A DNA stretch of 64,000 nt from Intestinimonas massiliensis (ex Afouda et al. 2020) (GCF_900626285.1 NZ_LR131148.1:334891-398890); one strand, 5' to 3'. Positions 43,460 to 52,492 are shown, numbered from the stretch's first letter. Program-made: numbers and translations. Notes: generated from the letters alone by a model not told the origin.

Positions 43460-43774
43460 ATGGGAAAACGAAATTACACACACGTTCAAGTACTTCTGCC
43501 TGAAATCAAGGCAATGATAGCAGAGGGGAAAACCCAGCGGGAAGTTGCAGAATACTACGGCTTTCAGGATAAGCAGGTGGTAAAAAGGCTGCTTAAGCGT
43601 GAGCGAAGAAAAGAACGCAAATTGGAAGCCGGCATTCTCCCGCGGCCCAAAGGACGGCCGAGGAAAGGCGCCGCACCAAGAGACATTGTGTCAGAGCAGG
43701 CCTATGAAATCCAGCGGCTTCGTATGGAGAATAAGCTGCTGCGGGATTTTCTGTGCTTCACAGGAAGGAGGTGA
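43460..43774 (+). CDS. IS3-family transposase OrfA
   Basis: A 104-residue protein: a helix-turn-helix (MIAEGKTQREVAEYYGFQDK) that binds the IS ends, a basic linker (KRLLKRERRKERKLEAG) and a short leucine-zipper-like C-terminus (QAYEIQRLRMENKLLRDFL) used for dimerisation. It overlaps orfB by 22 bp in a different frame. Its ribosome binding site lies inside the 43414-43456 hairpin. Confidence 0.9.
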   Translation: MGKRNYTHVQVLLPEIKAMIAEGKTQREVAEYYGFQDKQVVKRLLKRERRKERKLEAGILPRPKGRPRKGAAPRDIVSEQAYEIQRLRMENKLLRDFLCFTGRR

Positions 43775-44628
43775 GGGCAAGGGTAAAATACCATGTCATA
43801 TATCGTCACAGAACCGAGCATCCAGTGGCAGTCATGTGTAAATTTTTTGGAGTATCCAGAAGCGGCTACTACGCCTTTGTCCATCGCCTGGGCAGACCAG
43901 AAAAGGATGCCACTCTTGCGGAAATGCTTGCACGGCAGCGGGAACGCACCTTGCGTACCTACGGGTACCGGCGGATGTGGATATGGCTGAAAAGTCAGAA
44001 TATTTTCTGTAATCCCAAAACTGTGCTGCGAATTATGAAAAAGTACGATCTGCTGTCTGAAATCCGCCGCCGCAGGAAATGGCAGCAAATGGGGCAGCAG
44101 GTTCACAGGTACAAAAATCTGCTCAACCGGCAGTTTTATGCGGACAAGCCCAACAGCAAATGGGTAACGGACATCTCCTATATCCACACCAACCAGGGCG
44201 TACTGTACCTGTCCATGATCCGGGACCTCTATGACAATAGCATTGTAGCTTACAAAACCGGGACAGAACAAACTGTGAATCTGGGTTTGGACACGATTCG
44301 TCTGGCCATGAAGCGAGAGAAAAAGAGGGTCGCTGCAGAGTTGCAGCTCCACAGCGACCAGGGTGCTCAGTACGCCTCACAAGCATATTTTGAGCTGACT
44401 CAAACATACGGCATTACGCCGTCTATGTCAAGATGCGGAAACCCTTATGACAATGCCATGGCAGAGATTTTTTTCTCTATCCTCAAAACAGAATGTATTT
44501 ACCGACACAAACCTGCCTCTTTCTCTGAGGCTAACGAGATGATTGACCGTTACATCCATTTTTACAACCATGAGCGCATCCAGTTGAAAACTGGAGAGGC
44601 GCCGCTTGCGCGACGCCTCTCCTCCTAA
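43753..44628 (+). CDS. IS3-family transposase OrfB (DDE integrase domain)
   Basis: A 291-residue frame with the HTH_21 region (HRTEHPVAVMCKFFGVSRSGYY) and an rve integrase core. Catalytic residues are D in WVTDISYIH, D in LHSDQGAQYAS and E in MAEIFFSILKTE; all three are present, so the enzyme appears active. It lies in the -1 frame relative to orfA and is likely made as an OrfAB fusion by ribosomal frameshifting, although AAGGAGGTGA at 43766 could also allow separate initiation. Confidence 0.92.
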   Translation: MLHRKEVRARVKYHVIYRHRTEHPVAVMCKFFGVSRSGYYAFVHRLGRPEKDATLAEMLARQRERTLRTYGYRRMWIWLKSQNIFCNPKTVLRIMKKYDLLSEIRRRRKWQQMGQQVHRYKNLLNRQFYADKPNSKWVTDISYIHTNQGVLYLSMIRDLYDNSIVAYKTGTEQTVNLGLDTIRLAMKREKKRVAAELQLHSDQGAQYASQAYFELTQTYGITPSMSRCGNPYDNAMAEIFFSILKTECIYRHKPASFSEANEMIDRYIHFYNHERIQLKTGEAPLARRLSS

Positions 44629-44728
44629 AACTTCATATTTCCTACCAGGGCTCTTTTTTGTACTGTCCGCACAATCTGGGGCAGTTCATCGAAACGGCAA
44701 TCCGGGATGACTTTTTATCTGTTACATT

Positions 44729-45985
44729 TTACACCCGCCCGATGTCGGTGCGGAAGTGCATATCTGTAAAGTGAATATGCTTGGCAGCGGCGTAGGCCCC
44801 CTGGATGGCCGCCTCCAGGTCGGGGCCGGTGGCGGTGACGCCCAATACCCGGCCGCCGTTGGTCAGGACAGTGCCGTCCTCGCCCAGCTTGGTGCCGGCG
44901 TGGAACACGACGGCGGTCTGTCCGGCCTCGTCAAGGCCTGTAATGGGATATCCCTTCACATAGCTGCCGGGGTAGCCGCCGCTGGCCAGCACCAGGCAGC
45001 AGGAGGCGCCCTCCTTCCAGCGCACGTCCACCTGGTCCAGGGTGCCGTTCCGGCAGGCCAGGAACAGGTCCATCAGGTCGCTGTCCAGCAGGGAGAGCAC
45101 CGCCTGACACTCCGGGTCGCCGAAGCGGGCGTTGTACTCCACCACCTTGGGGCCGTCGGGGGTGAGCATCAGACCGAAGTAGATCACCCCGTGGAAGGGG
45201 CGGCCCTCCGCCCTGAGGGCGGCCACGGTGGGCAGGAAGATCTCCTCCATGCACCGCCTGGCCACCTCGGGGGTGTAGTTGGGGGAGGGGGAGATGGCTC
45301 CCATGCCGCCGGTGTTGGGGCCCTGGTTGCCGTCATAGGCCCGCTTGTGGTCCTGGGAGGAGGGCATGGGGAGGATGTGCTCCCCGTCGCAGAAGGCCAG
45401 CACCGTCACCTCCGGGCCGGTCATGCACTCCTCGATGACCACCTTGGCTCCGGCCTGGCCGAACTTGTGGTCCCCCATCATGGACCGGACGGCCTGCTGG
45501 GCCTCCTCCACGGTCTGGGCCACCACTACGCCCTTGCCCAGGGCCAGGCCGTCGGCCTTCACCACGATGGGCGCGCCCTGCTCAGCCACGTAGGCCAGGG
45601 CCTGGTCCATATCGGTGAAGGTCCTGTGCCTGGCGGTGGGGATGTGATACTTCTCCATCAGGTTCTTGGAAAAGCTCTTGCTGGCCTCGATGATGGCGGC
45701 GGCGGCGTTGGGGCCGAAGGCGGGGATGCCCGCCTTGTCCAGCTCGTCCACCATGCCCAGGGCCAGGGGGTCATCAGGGGCCACCACCACAAAGTCCATG
45801 TGGTTGGTTACCGCCCAGTCCACCATGGCCTTCACGTCTGTGGCGGCGATGGGTACGCACTGGGCCAGGGCGGAGATGCCGCCGTTGCCCGGGGCGCAGT
45901 AGAGGTGGTCCACCTTATCGCTCCTGGACAGAGCCCAGGCGATGGCGTGCTCCCGCCCGCCGCCGCCTACGATCAGTACATTCAT
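44729..45985 (-). CDS. purD: phosphoribosylamine-glycine ligase
   Basis: A 418-residue ATP-grasp enzyme joining phosphoribosylamine to glycine, step two of purine synthesis. N-terminal MNVLIVGGGGREHAIAWAL and the ATP-grasp blocks IVVKADGLALGKGVVVA and EYNARFGDPECQAVL are typical. ATG 45985 follows GAGGTG; an upstream start adds only three residues. It is the last gene of the purine operon, 10 bp after traX, with the IS3 element beyond. Confidence 0.96.
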   Translation of the reverse strand: MNVLIVGGGGREHAIAWALSRSDKVDHLYCAPGNGGISALAQCVPIAATDVKAMVDWAVTNHMDFVVVAPDDPLALGMVDELDKAGIPAFGPNAAAAIIEASKSFSKNLMEKYHIPTARHRTFTDMDQALAYVAEQGAPIVVKADGLALGKGVVVAQTVEEAQQAVRSMMGDHKFGQAGAKVVIEECMTGPEVTVLAFCDGEHILPMPSSQDHKRAYDGNQGPNTGGMGAISPSPNYTPEVARRCMEEIFLPTVAALRAEGRPFHGVIYFGLMLTPDGPKVVEYNARFGDPECQAVLSLLDSDLMDLFLACRNGTLDQVDVRWKEGASCCLVLASGGYPGSYVKGYPITGLDEAGQTAVVFHAGTKLGEDGTVLTNGGRVLGVTATGPDLEAAIQGAYAAAKHIHFTDMHFRTDIGRV

Positions 45986-45995
45986 GCAAAGCACC

Positions 45996-46769
45996 TCATT
46001 TCAGCGCCAAGCTCAGGGCCCACAGCCCCAGCAGATGCGCCGGATAGAATACATAGAAGAACCACTTGCTCTGGACGCCCAGCTGGCCCCGGTACCCGGC
46101 CAGAAACAGCAGGGAGGCGGAAGCGCACAGCCAGCAGAGGGCCTGGACGGGCAGGCTGGAGGCCAGATAGCGGAGGATCATGGAGGCCGACAGCCAGGGC
46201 AGAGAGAGCAGGCCCACGAAGGGCTGATAGATCAGATAGATCAGCGCGATCCCCACTCCCAGGCAGATCAGCAGCCGTTTCCGGTCCTCCCCCTGGAGAT
46301 AGAGGGTAAAGACCAGCAGCACGGCGGGGAAGCCGTAGTCGCAGCTGAGGGCCAGGGCCAGCACGCAGGCCGCCAGCAGGGGCAGGGAGGCCGCTGCCGC
46401 GCCCCGTCCGGCCTGCGTGGCCCGCTCAAAGCCCCGCACCGCCCCGGCGGCCAGGAAGAAGGTGAGGATCACATTGCCGCCCCAGGTTCCGGTGGCCAGG
46501 GTGAAGGGGACCTGGGAGATCAGCGCGAACAGGCCCAGCCGGATCAGGTACCGGGAGAAGAACCGGGTCCGGCGGCAGCCCTCCGCCACGAAGTAGGCGA
46601 AGATGGGGAAGGCCAGCCGTCCGATGAGCCTGGGCAGCAGGTCGGCCCAGGCGGGCAGCCCCAGGTCGGACAGCATGGTGGGGAATACCACCCCCATGTG
46701 GTCCACCAGCATGCACAGCGCCGCCAGATACTTGAGGGCGGCGGCGCTGAGGCCGTAGCGGTTTTCCAT
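45996..46769 (-). CDS. TraX family membrane protein
   Basis: A 257-residue protein with about eight membrane segments. The opening AAALKYLAALCMLVDHMGVV and the LPRLIGRLAFPIFAYFVAEG motif are diagnostic of TraX (PF05857), an F-pilin acetylase in plasmid F and an acyltransferase-like protein of unknown role in Firmicutes. It lies between the AICAR formyltransferase and purD with spacings of 1 and 10 bp, so it is part of the operon although unrelated in function. Confidence 0.9.
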   Translation of the reverse strand: MENRYGLSAAALKYLAALCMLVDHMGVVFPTMLSDLGLPAWADLLPRLIGRLAFPIFAYFVAEGCRRTRFFSRYLIRLGLFALISQVPFTLATGTWGGNVILTFFLAAGAVRGFERATQAGRGAAAASLPLLAACVLALALSCDYGFPAVLLVFTLYLQGEDRKRLLICLGVGIALIYLIYQPFVGLLSLPWLSASMILRYLASSLPVQALCWLCASASLLFLAGYRGQLGVQSKWFFYVFYPAHLLGLWALSLALK

Positions 46770-46770
46770 C

Positions 46771-47943
46771 TTAATGGTGGAACAGCCGCATGCCGGTGAA
46801 GGCCATGACCATGCCGTACTTATTGCAGGTGGCGATCACGTTGTCGTCCCGGATGGAGCCGCCGGGCTGGACGATATACTGGACGCCGGACTTGCGGGCC
46901 CGCTCCACATTGTCGCCGAAGGGGAAGAAGGCGTCGGAGCCCACAGTGAGGCCGGACTGGGTGGCGATCCAGGCCTTCTTCTCCTCCGCGGTGAGCACTT
47001 CCGGTTTGACCTTGAAGGTGTTCTGCCACACCCCGTCGGCCAGCACGTCCTCGTACTCGTCGGAGAGGTACACGTCGATGGCGTTGTCCCGGTCGGGGCG
47101 GCGGATGCCGTCCACGAACTGGAGGCCCAGGGTCTTGGGATGCTGGCGCAGCAGCCAGTTGTCCGCCTTGTTGCCCGCCAGGCGGGTGCAGTGGATGCGG
47201 CTCTGCTGGCCGGCGCCCACGCCGATGGCCTGGCCGTCCTTCACGTAGCAGACGGAGTTGGACTGGGTATACTTCAGGGTGATGAGGGCCAGGACCATGT
47301 CCCGCTTGGCGTGCTCGGGCAGGTCCTTGTTGTCGGTGACGATGTTGTTCAGCAGGTCGGCGTTGATGGCGTAGTTGTTGCGGCCCTGCTCGAAGGTGAT
47401 GCCGAACACGTCCTTGTGCTCGATGGCCTTGGGGACGTAGTCGGGGTCGATCTGCACCACGTTGTAGTTGCCCTTGCGCTTGGTCTTGAGGACCGCCAGG
47501 GCCTCATCGGTGTAGCCGGGGGCGATGATGCCGTCGGACACCTCCAGGGCCAGGTAGCGGGCGGTCTGGACGTCGCACACGTCGGACAGGGCGGCCCAGT
47601 CGCCGTAGGAGCACAGCCGGTCGGCCCCCCGGGCCCGGATATAGGCGCAGGCGATGGGGGAGAGCTCCATGTTTTCGGCGAAGTAGATCTTCTTCTCCAC
47701 CTCGGTGAGAGGGGTGCCCACGGCGGCGCCGGCGGGGGAGACGTGCTTGAAGGAGGCGGCGGCGGGCAGGCCGGTGGCCTCCTTCAGCTCCTTCACCAGC
47801 TGCCAGGAGTTGAGGGCGTCCAGGAAGTTGATGTAGCCCGGCTTGCCGTTGAGCACCCGGATGGGCAGCTCACCGGATTCCATAAAGATGCGGGCGGGCT
47901 TCTGGTTGGGGTTGCAGCCGTATTTCAGTTCCAGTTCGGTCAT
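46771..47943 (-). CDS. purH: stand-alone AICAR formyltransferase
   Basis: A 390-residue protein equal to only the C-terminal (AICAR transformylase) half of normal bifunctional PurH: LKYGCNPNQKPARI at the start, KHVSPAGAA, and the formyl-transfer region with DAFFPFGDNVERA and VQPGGSIRDD. It transfers a formyl group from 10-formyl-THF to AICAR. The IMP cyclohydrolase half is missing and is replaced by a separate PurO-like protein encoded just upstream (47961-48668), so the two together complete IMP synthesis. Confidence 0.92.
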   Translation of the reverse strand: MTELELKYGCNPNQKPARIFMESGELPIRVLNGKPGYINFLDALNSWQLVKELKEATGLPAAASFKHVSPAGAAVGTPLTEVEKKIYFAENMELSPIACAYIRARGADRLCSYGDWAALSDVCDVQTARYLALEVSDGIIAPGYTDEALAVLKTKRKGNYNVVQIDPDYVPKAIEHKDVFGITFEQGRNNYAINADLLNNIVTDNKDLPEHAKRDMVLALITLKYTQSNSVCYVKDGQAIGVGAGQQSRIHCTRLAGNKADNWLLRQHPKTLGLQFVDGIRRPDRDNAIDVYLSDEYEDVLADGVWQNTFKVKPEVLTAEEKKAWIATQSGLTVGSDAFFPFGDNVERARKSGVQYIVQPGGSIRDDNVIATCNKYGMVMAFTGMRLFHH

Positions 47944-47960
47944 GGTTCGTTCCTTTCCCC

Positions 47961-48668
47961 TTATGCGTGCTTGTTGATGATAACGCTCTCCCAGCTGCCG
48001 GTCATCAGGTCGATGTACCGCACGAACAGGGAGACCTTGTTTTCCTCGTTCAGGCTGGCCCAGATCAGGTCGGCCAGCTCCTGGGGATTTTTGGCGGTAA
48101 TGGCCACCTGCTCCGGCTCCCCCTCAAAGGAGGGCAGGGGATTGCCGTCCCCCATATAAGTGTGGATGAAGTGGCCCTGACCCGCCAGGGGCTTTTCGTA
48201 GGCGAAGAAGTACCGGCGGCAGGAATCGGGGTTCCCGTCGGCGCTCTTCAGGATGGACAGGGTGTAGTCCCCGTCATGCTTCACCAGGCCGGAGATGCGG
48301 GGGGTGTAGTTGGGCCCGTCCGGCTCAAAGGTGCGGGTGTGGAGGGCCTGGGCAAAGGTCTTGCCCGCCGCCAGCCCCTCCCGGACGGTGTCGGTCTGGT
48401 CGCCGTTGGTGACGATGGTGGAGGCGCCGAACACCCGGACGGGGTTGTAGATGATGAGGGAGGGATCGGTCATCTTGGAGGGGTCAAAGGCCTGGGTGCG
48501 GATGCCGTCGGGGGTCTCCACAAAGACCCGGTTGCGGGAGTTCTCGCTGCGGCCCATGATGAAGTAGGCGATAACGGCCTTCTCCCCGTCGGGGGAGCGG
48601 CCCAGCACGATGCCCCGGCCGGGATAGGGATTGGACTTGAGCAGCTCGGTCAGATCCATGGTTTTCAT
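47961..48668 (-). CDS. purO: IMP cyclohydrolase, PurO-like
   Basis: A 235-residue protein of the archaeal-type IMP cyclohydrolase family (PF07826), with NPYPGRGIVLGRSPDG, AYFIMGRSENSRNRVF and YTPRISGLV. It closes the FAICAR ring to IMP. Bacteria normally use the N-terminal domain of PurH; PurO is typical of archaea and some Clostridia. Its place next to the stand-alone formyltransferase supports the assignment. GGGGAAATG precedes the ATG. Confidence 0.9.
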   Translation of the reverse strand: MKTMDLTELLKSNPYPGRGIVLGRSPDGEKAVIAYFIMGRSENSRNRVFVETPDGIRTQAFDPSKMTDPSLIIYNPVRVFGASTIVTNGDQTDTVREGLAAGKTFAQALHTRTFEPDGPNYTPRISGLVKHDGDYTLSILKSADGNPDSCRRYFFAYEKPLAGQGHFIHTYMGDGNPLPSFEGEPEQVAITAKNPQELADLIWASLNEENKVSLFVRYIDLMTGSWESVIINKHA

Positions 48669-48669
48669 A

Positions 48670-49302
48670 TCACATTTCCCCTTTGATGGTTACGATTCGC
48701 CCCTCCGCCGAGAGGCGGCCCTGGCAGAACAGGGAGACGGCCTTGGGCAGGATGATCCACTCGGCCTGCTCCATCACCCGGCGCTGGAGCACCTCCGGCG
48801 TGTCGCCGGGCAGGATGTCCACCGCCTTCTGGAGGATGATGGGGCCGCCGTCCGGCTCCTCGTTGACGAAGTGGACGGTGGCGCCGGTGACCTTCACCCC
48901 GTAGGCCAGGGCCTTTTCGTGGACGTGGAGGCCGTAGTACCCCGCTCCGCAGAAGGAGGGGATGAGGGCGGGGTGGACGTTGAGAATGGCGTTGGGGTAG
49001 GCCTGCACCATCTCCTCGGTGAGGATGTGCATGAAGCCCGCCAGCACCACCAGGCCGATGTCCAGCTCCTTCAGCCTGGCCACCAGGGCCCGGGTCATCT
49101 CCCGGTTGGAGGCAAAGTCCTTCCGGGCCACCACGTAGCCGGGGATGCCGGCCGCCTTGGCCCGCTCCAGGGCGTAGGCGTCGGCCCTGGAGGAGATGAC
49201 GGCGGCCAGCTGTCCGCCGCCCAGCTCACCCCGGTCCCGGGCGCCGATGAGGGCCTGAAGATTGGTCCCGCCGCCGGAGACCAGTACCGCGATCCGGGTC
49301 AT
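48670..49302 (-). CDS. purN: phosphoribosylglycinamide formyltransferase
   Basis: A 210-residue 10-formyl-THF-dependent GAR transformylase. Motifs: AVLVSGGGTNLQALI at the N-terminus, VLAGFMHILTEEMV, the catalytic NVHPALIPSF (Asn and His), and GATVHFVNEEPDGGPII with the catalytic Asp. The ATG overlaps the purM stop by four bases. Confidence 0.96.
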   Translation of the reverse strand: MTRIAVLVSGGGTNLQALIGARDRGELGGGQLAAVISSRADAYALERAKAAGIPGYVVARKDFASNREMTRALVARLKELDIGLVVLAGFMHILTEEMVQAYPNAILNVHPALIPSFCGAGYYGLHVHEKALAYGVKVTGATVHFVNEEPDGGPIILQKAVDILPGDTPEVLQRRVMEQAEWIILPKAVSLFCQGRLSAEGRIVTIKGEM

Positions 49303-50342
49303 ACCAGCTCCACCCCGGCGTCGCCGCTGACCACGGAGCCGATGACGTAGGCACGCTCACCGGACCGGCACAGGATATCCTTGGCGTGGCCCACTTCCTC
49401 CTTGGGGATGGCCAGGATCATGCCCACGCCCATGTTGAAGGTATTGTACATATCCCGCATGGGGATATTGCCCGTCTTGGCGATCAGGTGGAAGATGGGG
49501 GGCACGGGGAAGGCGGCGGTCTCGATCTGGGCGGTGAGCCCCTCTTTCATCATCCGGGGCACGTTCTCATAGAGGCCGCCGCCGGTGATGTGGCTGATGG
49601 CCTTGATGTGGATGCCGTGCTCCAGCAGACACTGGATGGTTTTGACATAGATGCGGGTGGGGGTGAGCAGGGTCTCGCCCAGGCTCTTGCCCTCCAGCTC
49701 CTCCATGGGGGAGGTCAGGTCGGCGTGCTCCACGTCAAAGACCTTGCGCACCAGGGAGAAGCCGTTGGAGTGGACGCCGCTGGAGCCCAGGCCGATGAGC
49801 ACGTCGCCCACGGCCAGGTCCTTGCCGTCGATGATCTTCTCCTCGTCCACGATGCCCACGGAGAAGCCGGCCACGTCGTAGTCGTCCTCCGGCATCATGC
49901 CGGGATGCTCGGCGGTCTCGCCGCCCACCAGGGCGCAGCCCGCCTGGCGGCAGCCCTCGGTGATGCCGGAGACGATGTCGGCGATGCGGGCCGGGTTATT
50001 CTTGCCGCAGGCGATGTAGTCCAGGAAGAACAGGGGAGAGGCGCCCCCGCAGATGATGTCGTTGACGCACATGGCCACGCAGTCGATGCCGATGGTGTCG
50101 TGCTTGTTCATCAGCTGGGCCAGGCGCAGCTTGGTGCCCACGCCGTCGGTGCCGGACACCAGCACCGGCTTCTTCATGCCGGACACGTCGGGGGCGAACA
50201 GGCCGCCGAAGCCGCCCAGGGTGCCCATGACGCCGGGGATGTAGGTGGACTCCACCATGGGCTTGATGCGCTCCACGGATTCATAGCCGGCGGTGACGTC
50301 CACACCGGCGGCGGCGTAGGATTCGGAGTGAGAGTTCTTCAT
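49299..50342 (-). CDS. purM: phosphoribosylformylglycinamidine cyclo-ligase
   Basis: A 347-residue AIR synthetase. It begins MKNSHSESYAAAGVDVTAGY; the ATP-binding region includes SGTDGVGTKLRLA, and VGGETAEHPGM and HITGGGLYENVPRM are family blocks. ATG 50342 is chosen because AAAGGA stands nine bases upstream; a TTG further up would overlap purF and lacks a site. It is five bases after the purF stop. Confidence 0.96.
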   Translation of the reverse strand: MKNSHSESYAAAGVDVTAGYESVERIKPMVESTYIPGVMGTLGGFGGLFAPDVSGMKKPVLVSGTDGVGTKLRLAQLMNKHDTIGIDCVAMCVNDIICGGASPLFFLDYIACGKNNPARIADIVSGITEGCRQAGCALVGGETAEHPGMMPEDDYDVAGFSVGIVDEEKIIDGKDLAVGDVLIGLGSSGVHSNGFSLVRKVFDVEHADLTSPMEELEGKSLGETLLTPTRIYVKTIQCLLEHGIHIKAISHITGGGLYENVPRMMKEGLTAQIETAAFPVPPIFHLIAKTGNIPMRDMYNTFNMGVGMILAIPKEEVGHAKDILCRSGERAYVIGSVVSGDAGVELV

Positions 50343-50347
50343 GTCGG

Positions 50348-51769
50348 TCATTCCTTTCCGGTCCAGCAATAGGTGCAGATCTTGTCGCGGTCGATGCCGA
50401 TGGCCTCCAGCAGGCCGTCCAGGGACTGATAGCCCAGGGAATCAAAGCCCATCTCCTTACAGATGGCCTTGAGCATACACTGACCGCGCTCAGTGGAGGA
50501 ATCCGCGTACTCCTCCAGATGGTTCTGGCCCTCGTCCCCCTCCAGCTCCTGGATGGTGCGGCGGGAGAGCAGCTCCATGTCGGAGTTGCTGCGGGAGAAG
50601 TTCAGGTACTTGCAGCCGTACATGATGGGCGGGCAGGCGGAGCGCATGTGGACCTCTTCCGCCCCCGATTCATAGAGGAATTCCACCGTCTCCCGCAGCT
50701 GAGTGCCCCGGACGATGGAATCGTCCACGAACAGGAGCTTCTTGCCCTCGATCAGCTCGGGCACGGGGATCTGCTTCATCTTGGCCACCTGGTTGCGGGC
50801 CTCCTGATTGGCGGGCATGAAGGACCGGGGCCAGGTGGGGGTGTACTTGACGAAGGGGCGGGCGAAGGGCTTGCCGCTGCGGTTAGCGAAGCCGATGGCG
50901 TGGGGCAGGCCGGAATCGGGCACGCCGGCCACGTAGTCCACCTTGGGCAGCTGGCCCTTCCGGATCTCGTCCCGGGCCATGATCTCCCCGTTGCGGTAGC
51001 GCATGACCTCCACGTTCATCCCCTCGTAGTTGGAGTTGGGATAGCCGTAGTAGGTCCACAGGAAGGCGCAGATGCGCATTTTGTCCCCGGCGGGGGCCAG
51101 GGTCTCCCAGCCCTCGGCGTTGACCCGGACGATCTCGCCGGGACCCAGCTCGTAGGCGTCGGCGTAGCCCAGCTTGTGGTAGGCGAAGGATTCAAAGGAG
51201 ACGCAGCAGCCCTCCTCATTCTGCCCGATGAGCACCGGCAGCCGGCCCAGCTTGTCCCGGGCGGCGATGATGGACTCCGGGGTGAGGATGAGCATGGTGC
51301 AGGAGCCGTCGATCTCCTCCTGGGCGTGGCGGATGCCGGACACCAGGTCCTCCTTCTGGTTGATGAGGGCGGCGGTGAGCTCGGTGGAATTGACCTTGCC
51401 GGAGCTCATGGCCATGAACTGGTGGCCCCGCTCGGAGAAGTACCGCTCCACCAGCTGGTCGGAGTTGGTGATGATGCCCACGGTAATGATGGCGTACAGC
51501 CCCAGGTGGGAGCGCACCAGCAGGGGCTGGGGATCGGTGTCGCTGATGCAGCCGATGCCGGCGCAGCCGTGGAATTCCGCCAGGTCCTTGTCGAACTTGG
51601 TGCGGAAGGGGGTGTTCTCGATGTTGTGGATCTGCCGCTGGAACCCGTCCTTGGCGTCATAGACGGCCATGCCGCCCCGCTTGGTGCCCAGGTGGGAGTG
51701 ATAGTCAGTGCCGAAGAACACGTCCATCACGCAGTCATGCTTGGAGATGGTACCGAAGAAACCGCCCAT
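50348..51769 (-). CDS. purF: PurF-like amidophosphoribosyltransferase lacking the nucleophilic cysteine
   Basis: A 473-residue protein with PurF layout. The C-terminal phosphoribosyltransferase domain is intact (PRPP loop KLLFVDDSIVRGTQLRET). Cysteines near SACPPIMYGCKYL and the C-terminal KICTYCWTGKE match the iron-sulfur ligands of Bacillus PurF. However, the N-terminus is MGGFFGT instead of MCGIxG, so the Ntn nucleophile is glycine, and the usual GHVRYST motif is GIGCISDTD. An in-frame stop just upstream rules out a propeptide. Glutamine hydrolysis is thus unlikely; the enzyme may use ammonia or a partner. It is the only purF in the operon. Confidence 0.88.
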   Translation of the reverse strand: MGGFFGTISKHDCVMDVFFGTDYHSHLGTKRGGMAVYDAKDGFQRQIHNIENTPFRTKFDKDLAEFHGCAGIGCISDTDPQPLLVRSHLGLYAIITVGIITNSDQLVERYFSERGHQFMAMSSGKVNSTELTAALINQKEDLVSGIRHAQEEIDGSCTMLILTPESIIAARDKLGRLPVLIGQNEEGCCVSFESFAYHKLGYADAYELGPGEIVRVNAEGWETLAPAGDKMRICAFLWTYYGYPNSNYEGMNVEVMRYRNGEIMARDEIRKGQLPKVDYVAGVPDSGLPHAIGFANRSGKPFARPFVKYTPTWPRSFMPANQEARNQVAKMKQIPVPELIEGKKLLFVDDSIVRGTQLRETVEFLYESGAEEVHMRSACPPIMYGCKYLNFSRSNSDMELLSRRTIQELEGDEGQNHLEEYADSSTERGQCMLKAICKEMGFDSLGYQSLDGLLEAIGIDRDKICTYCWTGKE

Positions 51770-51772
51770 GGC

Positions 51773-52492
51773 TTATTTGTCCCCCATCAGACGGCGCATG
51801 ACCTCTTCATAGGCCTCCTCGGCGCCGCCCAGATCCCGGCGGAAGCGGTCCTTGTCCAGCTTCTCGTGGGTCTTCTCGTCCCACAGCCGGCAGGTGTCGG
51901 GGGAGATCTCGTCGGCCAGCACGATGGTGCCGTCGGCCGTCTTGCCGAACTCCAGCTTGAAATCCACCAGGTCGATGCCGATCTCCTTCATGAAGCCCTT
52001 CAGCAGGTCGTTGACGGCGAAGGCGTACTTCTTGATGAGCTCGATCTCCTCCCGGGTGGCCAGCTTCAGGGCCAGGGCGTGGTAGCTGTTGAGCAGGGGG
52101 TCGCCCAGGTCGTCGTTCTTGTAGGAGAACTCGATGGTGGGCTCGTCAAACACGATGCCCTCCTCCACGCCGTAGCGCTTGGCGAAGGAGCCGGCGGAGA
52201 TGTTGCGGATGATGACCTCCAGGGGGACGATGGACACCTTCTTCACCGCGGTCTCCCGGTCGCTGAGCTCCTCCACGTAGTGGGTGGGCACGCCCTTTTC
52301 CTCCAGGCGGCGCATCAGGTTGTTGGTCATGCGGTTGTTGATGGCGCCCTTGCCGGTGATGGTGCCCTTCTTCAGACCGTTGAAGGCGGTGGCGTCGTCC
52401 TTGTAGGAGACGATGACCACTTCCGGGTCGTTGCTGGCAAATACCTTCTTGGCCTTGCCCTCGTACAGCTGCTCCTTTTTCTCGTAAGACAT
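51773..52492 (-). CDS. purC: phosphoribosylaminoimidazole-succinocarboxamide synthase
   Basis: A 239-residue SAICAR synthase starting [18 protein letters not shown]. Motifs: [21 protein letters not shown], and [23 protein letters not shown] near residue 170-195. The ATG at 52492 follows GGAGGAGTT; it starts one base after the purE stop. It joins CAIR to aspartate. Confidence 0.96.
   Translation of the reverse strand: MSYEKKEQLYEGKAKKVFASNDPEVVIVSYKDDATAFNGLKKGTITGKGAINNRMTNNLMRRLEEKGVPTHYVEELSDRETAVKKVSIVPLEVIIRNISAGSFAKRYGVEEGIVFDEPTIEFSYKNDDLGDPLLNSYHALALKLATREEIELIKKYAFAVNDLLKGFMKEIGIDLVDFKLEFGKTADGTIVLADEISPDTCRLWDEKTHEKLDKDRFRRDLGGAEEAYEEVMRRLMGDK

Larger units (their letters stand above)
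43401..44669 (+). mobile_element. IS3-family insertion sequence
   Basis: An element of about 1.27 kb with imperfect terminal inverted repeats: CGGACAGT-gaCaAAAggccc on the left (from 43401) and the complement of gagccc...ttTTTGtACTGTCCG on the right (to 44669). It holds two overlapping transposase frames, orfA and orfB, with orfB in the -1 frame. I find no convincing target-site duplication. It lies between the DivIVA-like gene and purD, and half of a terminator hairpin seems to remain on its left. Confidence 0.85.
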
